DNA from: Oasisia sp. SBJ-2009
Lineage: Eukaryota; Annelida; Polychaeta; Sabellida; Siboglinidae
Assembly: GCA_964017155.1 (NCBI GenBank)
Contig: OZ024861.1
Span: 35,002,824 to 35,066,823, forward strand
DNA length: 64,000 bases
Direction: 5' to 3'
Each line of letters starts with the position of its first letter. Positions within the stretch are counted from its first letter, which is position 1. The position numbers and the translations under genes are program-made. Shown piece after piece: positions 27,301 to 39,304 of the stretch. The notes beneath the pieces were generated by a model. That model saw only the letters and a program-made list of their open reading frames with translations, was not told where the DNA came from and ran no database searches.

Positions 27301-30300
27301 TGCACAGACAGCAACACAAACAAGTCAACACAGCCACAGACTGTCAACTTTTGCAAAGACAGTGTTTTTTGTATAGCAAACAATATAAACAGTAATAAAA
27401 CTCGCACTAGGACGAGGCCACAGTAGATTTAGTGGCCCATAAACCTCACCTGTAGTGTTGTGTTTCGATGGAATCACTACCTAAAGTATAGGTTCTGTTA
27501 AACACGAAAAGTCTGGACAATTATGTGTAGCTACGTCGGTAGGATGGGACTGGAATAACTTATAGACACGAACCACTGTACTTTTAAGCAGGGATGACTC
27601 AGGATGACTGAAAGGAAATCCTGCTGGGGAATCCTGCTACAGAGTGGAACGGGATGTCAAAGTTTTGATGGGGCACGGTAATTTGTCCTAGTCACCCCAA
27701 CTCACTGAATGTAGGTCATCACTCACACCCCATAAAGCAACCTTAGGCAATATCAGGATTTGTGTCTGGTCAACGTGGGTACACTTTGAGATGTTGTCAT
27801 GAATGCATCCCACCCACTCAGTGGGAGAGCTCTGTAGTTTACACTACAACTACTATTTATACAGCTTTACATATTCATGTGTATTGCCTAATGTCCTTCA
27901 CAATATACAATTACATGTTGTCCATGTAAAATTGCAATATTCAGTTCACACTATCATGTTAATATACATATCTATTGTCAACACATTTTAATGACTATAT
28001 TTCAATTATAACTCTTGATTATATTTCATCTATATTTGTTTTCATTTTAAGTATTGTTGTCTATTTATAGCAAATTATTATCATTAGTTTTACTTACCTA
28101 CTTATGTTGTGCATTATGTACAATTACTTGTATGTATTTTAATACATCTGAATGTATTTTTCTAGATTTATGGAGCTATACGTAAGTTCTTATTGTTATT
28201 ACTATTAATGTTATTAAACGATGTTCACACATTGGAAATGTTTAGTTACCGTTGTCATTACACTGTGTTCATATTAACCTAATACATTTCCTGTGCACCG
28301 CAATACATGATATCTACACCACTTTGTACCATTTGTGTTACATTGTCACTATGTGCCGATGTAACTCTTTAATATTTACCATAACTATTACATAATTTTC
28401 AACATTTCTTTCACACAACCATTACACGAGTCATAAAGTTTTGCAAGATTTCCACTGCACTACCATTTGATGCTATGTTAACATAACTTTGTGTATCATT
28501 TCCTGTATGCTATCATTACATGCAATACCGATTGTTACATTTATTTTACACTACTGTTACTCTGTCAGCCTTAGAACTTTACAACATTTACTTTACATTA
28601 CCACTGTACATTATTTAAGCCATTTGCAATATTAACTTTACACTACCATTACACACTTTCACTGTACTACCACTGCACATGTTTCAGGCTTATCACACTG
28701 TACAGACACATCTTTCTAGCAGACTGGAGCTCGTGGGAAAATGTACGTCAACTGGGCCGTCTACTGGGCCGTCTGTGATCTAAATAAACAACATAAACCT
28801 GCAGTATCTGCTCAGCCCCCCAAGTATGATGTGTCACAAATCACAGCTAGACCTGCGCCAACTAAGCATAATAAATCTGGTGACATTAAAGAGCATGCTG
28901 GTATAAATCAACTAATAAGTAGTTGAGTCAGAAGGCCGACCGTTGGCCGTGGCATAACTACCCAGCAGGATTGCTGTGCTTTTTTTGCCAATCTTGTTTT
29001 TATTCACACGAAAGCTACATATGGCCCCAGTTTCAAGAGGCAGGAGACAAGATTAACTGACCAGTGTCAGTGTGTAGAGTGTACAGTGTATACCCACATA
29101 TCACATCTGATTAAAATCCACCAGCAAAAAACCTTCCTCTGGACAGTGCAACAGTTTACAGACATACACAGGCAAATGTTGAAGATGACCTCCTAGAGAA
29201 TGCAAAAATGATGTTTGCTGTGATAGCAACCATCATTAAAATTTAGAAGTTTTTCTCGTTAACGCTCATTACATAAAATGCCCAAAACTGATTAGCACCC
29301 GTCAGAGCAATCACAGCAAATGTATATAACATTATGAACAATTGATTTACATTCATTTAACATGATCCCTAAAACTGTTAAAGAGAATTTAAATTAAGAC
29401 ATTACTTTTGTTGTGAACGGTCAAACATTTAATCCTCAAAAGTTTGGAGATACACATTAGAGGTAAACATCAACATATGTCCCCACACACATACGTACGT
29501 ATACACAGGTCAGCTGGTTTATAGTGAAGTTCAGACCATTCCAAGGATTTATTTTGTTTGAAATGTTTACTCAATATATATATATAAGCAATGTTATAAA
29601 AGATCATCATTCATCAACAGGAACCCTAGAGGTATGATGGTCAAGATATCTTTAAATATAAATATACATATCATTAGTAGCGATATCACTGTCTTACCTC
29701 ATCGCAGGCCGCACAGCGAGGTTTCAACAGTTGTGCGTAATGGCGTTGGCAGTAGATGGCGCCATCGTTGTGACAGTAGACAAGGTCAACGAGCTGTTCT
29801 TCGCACACGCAACAAATGAAGCACGCTGGATGCCAGCAGATGGCGCCACTGTTGTCGCCACGGCCACACTCATCATCGACAAACTTCGGGGCGAATACAG
29901 CGAGTTCCCCAACGTCTATTTCACCATCACAGCTGTAACATGTCTGTGGGAAACAACAGCGACATTATAGGTCACTGTGACATATATAGGTCACAACAAC
30001 ATAAATAGGTCACAATGTCGTATAGATCACTGACATATATAGGTCACCACGTGTGTTCAAAACAAAACATTATTTATAGTGATGTAATTTGTTACATCTG
30101 AAAATTTGCCTCCCTTTAAAGGGATACTCCAGTCAGTGAGAGGTTCACAGTATTAACTTACATGTATATACTATATTGGTTGTGCCTAGTAACTATGCAC
30201 AAAGACTGTTAATAAACAATTAGTTGTAGTTTAATGGTATCAAAAAACATGCTATCTAAAATTCAGGGCGCTGCCATCTTGAGACTTATGCGCCATTGAC

Positions 30301-33300
30301 GTAAGCCAAATCGTTTACGTCACTGGCGCATTGTTGAAAAAGGCAAGGATTGGCGGAATCTTTGCTAATAATTGTGATTGTGACGTAAGCAATCCGCGAC
30401 GTACTGGATACATCAAATACCAGTGGATAGACATAGGATGTTTGTACGTGCATGCGCCAGTGACGTAAGCGGTTTACGTCACTGGCGCATAAGTTTCAAG
30501 ATGGCAGCGCCCTGAATCCAACATGGAGTGTTTCTGGTACAATTATACTATAATAAATTGTTTATTAACGATCTCTGTGCACACTTACTATGCACAACCA
30601 ATATATTATACATATGTAAGTAAATGGTGTGAATGCCTCACTGACTGGAGTATCCCTTTAATATCTACCATAATCTAAACTCATTTGCAGTGCCTTAAGT
30701 TGATCGATTATTTTGTTGTTAGTGATTAATCCAGTCAAGTATGATTAAACTCTGATAAAATAAGATTAAAGCAATAAAACATATGGTGGTTTCTACTAAA
30801 CCCCCTACAGTTGCATTAATGCACTTATACTAATACGATTACTTCTTCTGTGCCAACAACCTTAGACAAAAATGAACTCAGTGGTGCAACAAAACCAAAG
30901 GATTATGCTGTCATTTGCATATGTGCATTGTGAAAGCAACAACTTTTTCAAATACATACTGTATATTATGTGTATTGTACATTTCCCACCCAGAAGCATC
31001 ACCAGGACAGAACATTTACCCCCTGCATGGGATCATTACTTCCCCTGACAGAGATGCATAGTACTTGGGAGCGACTGCTGTACTCCCCCACCCCCAACAT
31101 AGTGAGCCCGACATAGTGAGGTGAACACAATGGTCAACATTTTTGAACAACAGCAAATGGATTTGAATTCTAGTCTTCAGAAGATTGTTTCATTAAATTC
31201 TGAGCCTGATGTAGCTCTTTAATACAGATTTTTTCCTTAGCAGTGATCTTGCATTGAAAACTGAAAAAACTATAGGACCATTTAATTAACATATAAAAGA
31301 GCCCTTAAGCACGATTTTGCTCCATAAAATCAAATGATCTCTGTACTTACAAAAAAAATGAAAAACTGTTTTTCACAAAACATTCTGGATCCAGTGCATA
31401 AAAATGTGCCTAGAATTGTTTTTTTTCTCTCAAAAAATACACCATATGACACTTTAAAGATATATAAAATTTATGATAAACAGTTAGAATTCACTAACTA
31501 CCACTTTCATGTAAACATCCAGTTGTCAGTCCTTACGAATGTTAGTGAAATGGTCCCAGGAATTGCTGGTTAATTGTAAAAGTGTCTGAAGTGTCATGGT
31601 GGTGGTTTTTTATTTGAAAAGTTCCTTAAATTCAACAAAGGATTCTGCTGTCAATTGCAGCCATAAACACAACCGGCTGGGACAACTACATTCTTTGGGC
31701 CAGCAGCATATGAATATACTCTTATATTTATGTATAAACTACCTTATTTTTGATGATTTTTCAACTATACAATGTCTATAACATTTGTGAGCATTGCATT
31801 TCATAATAACACACATTCTGCTATAGTGAGTGTAAAAATGCATGTTATTAAAAATTGTTTTTGTTGAAAACAGTATCTTCCAATGACCAATTCTGACAAC
31901 AAGCTGATGCTGCTGTCAACACTGTAACATCCCCAGGAAAGCAGGCAGTTCAACGGACCAGTAACTAAAAACAGTTACCGACCTGACAATATAGTTGACC
32001 ACCAGGTCGGTGTACATTTCAAACACTGTGTGATGACCTCAGTGAACTCACCGTGGGGTCGTGATGGAGGTTGTCTCTGACAAAACCAATGTCCATGGCG
32101 GCAGAGTCACGCAGGTCAATGAACTCGTTGAAGGCTTTCCTCTCGACGGCCCCACTCAGCTGCTTGCAGAAGTCTGCGGCGAGGTCCTGCTTCGGAAGCT
32201 GCAGCATGAGCTGTAGGTCCCGGTACGGTACTTCTCTCCCACCGACCCCACTTTGGGGATCTTGTTGTTGTCCAACTGGTCCATGTAGTCGTCAACCTGA
32301 CACAGGACACAGTGTCATTGTCAACCTAGGCCCTATGGTGTACTACTCATCAGTCTGAGTAAAGGAACTCTCCCATGTATGTATTGTCAACCTAAGGAAT
32401 GATCTAAATATCACTTTGTGCGTGAATCTACATGAAGCAACATTTGATGAACGCATCATCCGAAGTGAATGAATACTCCATGTACTTGTCAACATAAGTA
32501 AAGGAACACTCCATGTACTTGTCAACATAAGTGAACAAACACTCCATGTACTTGTCAACATAAGTGAACGAACACTCCATGTACTTGTCAACATAAGTGA
32601 ACGAACACTCCATGTACTTGTCAACATAAGTGAACAAACACTCCATGTACTTGTCAACATAAGTAAAGGAACACTCCATCTACCTGGTTACCTACGGGTA
32701 GAAATATTCTGTGTATTTAACAACCTAAGAGAACAAATATTCCAGGTAATCATCAATCTAACAGAAGGAATGTTCCATACATTTGTCAATCTAAGTAGTG
32801 AAGGAACATGACATTGCATTGTACTCATCATCTTAAGGAAATGGACCCAACATGTACTCATCAACCTAAGTCAAAGAACACTCCCAAGTACCTTTCTACC
32901 TAAGACATATATCACATTTCAATTGTCACCATCCTCAAATATTAGTCACGTTTTAAGTAGTCATCAACATTAGATAAATCACTTTACGTGACATGTCAAG
33001 TTCTCAGACAGAAGTTACATTTTTAAGTACCTCAGTACAAATCAACCTCATACATAAGTCACATTTTAAGTAGTCATCAAATTTAGATAAAATTCACATT
33101 TCAAGTCTTTGACCCAACACTACAGCCATGTTACTTTGGGCACATCCTGGTGTGCTCACGTATCCAGAATTGATTGGCACATGAATGATGCATGTGCCAA
33201 ACCAACATTGCAGCACAAAGGCTAACTTCTCTTTTCCCTTACTTTTTTCTGATTGATAGTTCTAGAGTTGCACCTCACTCTCCCAAACACACAGTCCACT

Positions 33301-35431
33301 GTGACTGGCAGCGGGGACCAGCATCCATCAGTGGTACAATGCACTGGAGTGATGGGCCTACATGTGTCCTCAATGCTTAGGACAGGTAGAAGGTGGCAGC
33401 ATGTAGGAGATACTGGTGCCATCTTCTCCACGACAGGTGTCAACGGTCACCTTCCGACAATTTCAGCAAAACTAGCCCTGGTGGATCCCCTGTGTAGTGT
33501 GGAAATTCACTAAGTCGAACTAATAATTGACTTCACCAGTCATGACCGTGTCAGCTGTGAGAATAGCACAAATACCAGCCCAAATTTGAAGTGGATACAC
33601 AACGGGTAGGAATCGCAATATAACAACAACCCGTTCGCATCCTAAATATTGCATGCAACATGAGCCACGGTTGGCTGAAATATGTTTACATTAAGGTCAC
33701 CTGTCTGGGCAACAACCACAGGTTCGATGGGTGATTTCATCGGCTGAGCTTAATTTCAGAGTTTTGCACAGCGATCAGCCAGGGGTACTGCTGGCTGATA
33801 TCGACATAAATTATGTTTGTACATTAAACACAATATGTTTACCTCGCAATGCATCAACCTATTTTTATCGTAACAGTATCACTTCTATAGCACCTAATAA
33901 AAATCCACGTATATCCTTGAAAATTCAAATTGGTGCAACAAACATAACCATTTGGAACCAAATGGAGACAGGCAACAATTGTCACTGGAGCATGGAACTG
34001 CCAGAAAAAAAATTATGGTGGAAAAGCAATTTCAAACAAATATGTTTTAAGTTGTTTATGAAAGGTGGCCATAGTTTCAGAAGATTTAACTGTAACAGGG
34101 AGTTGATTATTATAGAATGTATAGGCTATTACATGCTGTACAATATTTGGAATATAAGCACACCTATCTATACTGTGATAAGCAGATAAATTAACTATAA
34201 ATAGCTAATAACAGCATCATAAATAAGTATAACCTCCTATGGTTGTACCTTGTCATCACTGAGTCCAGGGGGCACCCAGGTGTAGTTGAGCCTCAGTGTC
34301 TGTTCCTTACTGACCCGCAGTAGGGGGTCAGGGGGGTCCTCCCACCCCACCCTCTCCCGCACATCCACAAAGTTGGCGTGGTAGATGTCATGTAGCTCCC
34401 TCCGACACTTGCACTGGTGGCAGATGTTCCTGCAGGACACAGGACAATTTTAAGAACTGGAGACACATTTTCCTACAGGACACAGGACAATTTTAAGAAC
34501 TGGAGACACATTTCCCTACAGGACACAAGACAATTTTAAGAACTGGAGACACATTTTCCTACAGGACACAAGACAATTTTAAGAACTGGAGACACATTTT
34601 CCTACAGGACACAAGACAATTTTAAGAACTGGAGACACATTTTCCTGCAGAACACAGGACAATTTTAAGAACTGGAGACACATGTTTATGCAGGACACAA
34701 GACAGCACTAAGAACTCAACACATTTTCTTGGAGGACACAGGATAATAACAGAAATTGGTGACAATTGTCCCCACAGAACAGGATAATAAGTACCATGAA
34801 CTGAACGCATTGTCCCGTGAGAGATAGGTTTATGTAGATATGCTGAGAAACAAGATTTGCAAGTTTAACAAACAGCAACTTAACAACTCTCAAACAATGT
34901 GTGAATAACATAAATTATTTAAAAAATGAGTTCTTACTACCTAATGTATATTTTGTTGAATCATCGTTGACTTCAGGTGATTTAACCCATCATGCATAAT
35001 GACAAGTCATGCAAAACAATCCAGGTACGTGTATTAAAATATAAAACACTAAAACAGCAACAACAAAAAACCAGAAAATAGCAACTGACAGAAACTTTAA
35101 AAGGTTAAATGAAAACATTGTCACCAACAAGAATTTCTAAATAAACTTGTTCCTATAGTACAGTGATGCCAAAGAGTACTTTATACACACTTGACAACTA
35201 ACACAAGCTGAAGAAAAGTCGGTCACACACCAACAGAATGGCAATAAAAATAAATAACAAAAAACATTATAAAACCTGCTTGAGAAGGGCAGGGGTGAAA
35301 GAGTTGCTCTACATGACAGGAAATAAGGGTCATTCATTCTGCTTCTGCACAATAAAACTTGGGACAGTAATGCTGCTTGATGAGTGTTTATTGTGACACT
35401 GTGCTATATAACACACATGTTTATTGTGACA

Positions 35432-35498
<67 letters not shown>

Positions 35499-38400
35499 TG
35501 AGTGACTGAGTGAGTGAGTGAGTGAGTGAGTGAGTGAGTGAGTGAGTGAGTGAGTGAGTGAGTGAGTGATTGTGTTGTGTGTATGTGTGTGTACACACAC
35601 GCACACGAAAACACACGCACACACACAGTGTGTGAGTGAGTGATTATTTCAGTGTCATGTAACATATTTACTGTCATGTGACATGAGTGTATCTCTGACA
35701 CAGTGTCATATGACATATTTACTGTCATGTGACATGAGTGTATCTCTGACAGTGTCATGTGTTTACTGTGCCCCTGTGTCATATGACATGTGTGTCATGT
35801 TTAAAGTGACCCAGTCATGTGTTTATTCCTGTTTTGCATGTGTTTATTTCCCATGACACGTGTTTACTGAATTTATTTTTATATTATAATTATTATGTTT
35901 CAATGTTAATATACCACACCTACTTATAAAATTAACTTAATATTTTAGAAACGATGTCATGTATTATAATTAGTTAATTTGTATAATGTCACTTAATTTT
36001 AAACTAATATCATAGTTACTAGGCTATACATAATATATTGTTAACATGCCTTCTGACTTCATGTATGTTTAATGTGTGTACAAGTCTATGTATGGACTAG
36101 TCTTGGATATACTGCGCTTCAGAAATATGCTAGTAATAATTTAGTAATAATACTGCAAGGGACACAGTGAAATCTTTACAACTAACAGGTTTGTGTGGTC
36201 ACTAACCTCCACTTGTGAGGTGCAAAGCCTGGACACTTGTCCTTGCAGTTGAGACATGGCTGACCATTGTCCACTTCTTGTACAAAGATCCCCTGAAACA
36301 CAAAAATGCAGTGTCACAAATAAAAGACACTGAGCATGTTTCTTTTTATTGGTGTTAATTCAATCACAATAAATCCAATTCCCTGTGGCCTCTATCAGCA
36401 CTCCCTGCTAACTCAGTCAGCTGGTCCTGTGAATATACTGAAAGGGCATGTGTCAGCTCTGAGATGGGAGCTATGTTAGTGCTCAGTAAATTAATTGGGA
36501 CCTATATCAGTGTCCAGTAAATTAATTGGTATCTATATCATTGGTCAGTAAATTAATCGATCGGGACCTATGTGACTGTTCATTAAATTATTTGGAACTA
36601 TCAGATCTCTGTAATGTAATTGGGACCTATATCATTGCTCAGAAAATTGATTGGGACCTATGTCAGTGCTCAGTAAATTAACTGGAACCTATATTAGTGC
36701 TCAGTAAATTAATTGGAACTTATATCAGTGCTCAGTAAATTAATTAGGAGTTTTAGGACTTACATTTCAGTAAATAATTAATTATAGCTAATGTCAATAC
36801 ACAGTAAATTAAATAAGATGGGACATCTGTGAATAGGATAAGACAAACAGACACTGTCATCACTCACTGAATGACTCAGTAAATAAGATTGGACCTCTGT
36901 CATCATCACTCAGTGAATGAGATGGAACCTCATATTTCACTCATATAGTTCTGATTTATTTGCTTTAGCATCTTAATATGGTTATTTGAATGTATACAAT
37001 ATTTACCAAATGCACTCACTCAATTAATAAGATGGGACCTTTGTATTCACTCAGACTCAGTACATAAGATGGAACCCCATCAGTGAATAAGTCAGGACCT
37101 CTGTCGGCACTCAGTGAATTAGTTGGTACCTTTGTTGGCACTCAGTTAGACAGGTGAACCTCTGTGAGCACACAGTGAATAAGAATGGACCCATGCACAC
37201 AGTGAATAAGAACAGACCCCTCACCCTGTCAGCACACAGTGAATAAGAACAGACCCCTCACCCTGTCAGCACACAGTGAATAAGAACAGACCCCTCACCC
37301 TGTCAGCACACAGTGAATAAGAATGGACCCCTCACTCTGTCAGCACACAGTGAATAAGAATGGACCCGTGTCAGCACACTGTGACTGAGTTGGACCTGTG
37401 AACATGCTGGAGCTTAAGCAGGCTCAGTATGCACCATGCGTAGGAAACATGAATGAATGAAGTGTCAACGCCTCAGTGATTCAGGACATGTCCTGTAGCT
37501 GGCAACTTGCCAACATCTGTAGCACTAAAGACTCAGTGAGATGGATTCAATGAAAGCTAACATTAGAACAGCCTTCTTGACTGACACCAATCAATGTGCA
37601 CTGTCAGTCTGCTGGATTCCCACTCAAATATCTCAGCACCATCCTTGGACGAAAATCCTTTAGTAAGAAATGTTTTATTTATAATACAACAAATGGAAGG
37701 ACTATTTTCAATGTTGTCTTTAAAAAGTCCTTCTTATTCTGGTATAAAACTGGGGCCTATGGTTGGGGGGGGGGGGGGCAAAGTACTTGTTCGTTGGTAC
37801 TCAACTCAAGTACTTGTATTCATTACTTGTCAAAATACAAGTTCATACAACATTATATAAAAAAAATTGCATTTTACTCGTCCAGTGAATCTTCTGAGCA
37901 GGTGGACAGATCTCTGACCGAATGTCTTCCAGACATTACTTGTGTCATACAAATTATATTAAATACTTCTGCTCAAATACTTTCAAAAAGACTTGTGTGA
38001 ATATTTTCGAAACCACCCGTGTCCATTACTCAAATATTATCTGGGATGATTTACTCATGACACACTTATACATCACAGTAGTTGTACTCATAACTCGAGT
38101 ACTTTAGTCAGGTACTTACCCAACCACAGAAACTGAACATATACATTGTTTCTACTGAACTAAACATATGATGTATACGGAATATACTGGGTATTTGTTC
38201 ATGGCTCAAAGATTTGGTTGTTTTGTATGAAATTAACTTACGTTGGAGCATAGTATTTGAAATGTACAACATTTCAACCCATCTGCTATGAGTCTTGCTC
38301 ACATGACATATAGTCAACTGATGTCTGTTTGTCGCTAAGTTTCTAATAAGTATATATCACTGATAAGCGATGACTATATATTGATATGAATAGGCAGTAG

Positions 38401-39258
38401 CAGTGAATCGACTGTGGATATTTAAGTGCAATACAACTCTCTCTAATATAATGTGCAATAGCTGCATTAATGGCAATAATCATATGGAATTACTCAGAGA
38501 TCACTTATCAATAGTTGTTACTAGGACATGTTACTATGGGTTCACAGGGTGCTATGGAATACGTCAGTGATGTCACAACTGAAGCAGAGTTCAGTCAGTA
38601 GAACTGAAGACACCATTCTTGCCTGTTTAGTGACAATTCTTGCTTGTAAATACAATATAAATTAATATTTAAATTATTGTTATAATTTTACTTGACAAAC
38701 GTGTTGCCTAATGTTGCATCATCTGCAACTGAAATGAAAGAAATGTTTTAATTTGTCAATTTGTTATCAAACAATATATTAATTTGTAGTAAAATATATA
38801 ACACATGTTGGCTACAGACCAGGTTCACAACTAAGAGTTGTATTATTATGTAGCATTATTTGTTTTAAAAGTGCATAAAATGTTAGCCTACATGCTATTC
38901 CTATGCCTGATTTGATCAGGAATGCTTCATATGTGGCATCAAACAAAAAACTGGTGATTTCTAGTACCAGGAATGAGCCATATTTTGGTGATTTCATTGT
39001 ATAGCTATCCACCAGATTACCATCTGTACTGGTGGAATGTCCCAGCCAGACAGCGAAGGCAGCCATTTGTGGTATATTTCCCTTGTTTGGGCCAATTTAG
39101 ACTTCAAAATAACATAATGCAGCCAATACAGTCATACCAAAGAATGTACTCAACATTGCAATGTCCAGACTCCTCGCATTTCCATCGAAGTAAACACGTC
39201 ACATATCATCCAGACACTGTACAACATACGCTGTATCACCAAATACAGCGTGTATATA

Positions 39259-39304
<46 letters not shown>

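Larger units (their letters stand above)
7566..29697 (-). other. Large 22-kb intron between exons D and E (LIM1 and LIM2)
   Basis: No convincing exon was found on either strand. The intron holds many simple and complex satellites, listed separately, and long AT-rich stretches such as 9240-9560, 14800-15000, 20000-20500, 21720-22400, 24780-25300 and 28000-28700. A degenerate purine-rich repeat based on ATGG and GGTT runs from about 9050 to 9240. Degenerate repeats based on CCTACC lie at about 18440-18930. The long intron could host an internal promoter for a LIM-only isoform, but I see no clear first exon. Confidence 0.6.

Noticed and set aside
33731..34189. Plus-strand 152-codon open frame
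   Set aside because: AT-rich codons, no domain, opposite to the host gene and inside its intron; likely chance.
35404..35782. Minus-strand Thr/His/Ser-rich open frames
   Set aside because: Artefacts of the TG and GAGT microsatellites.
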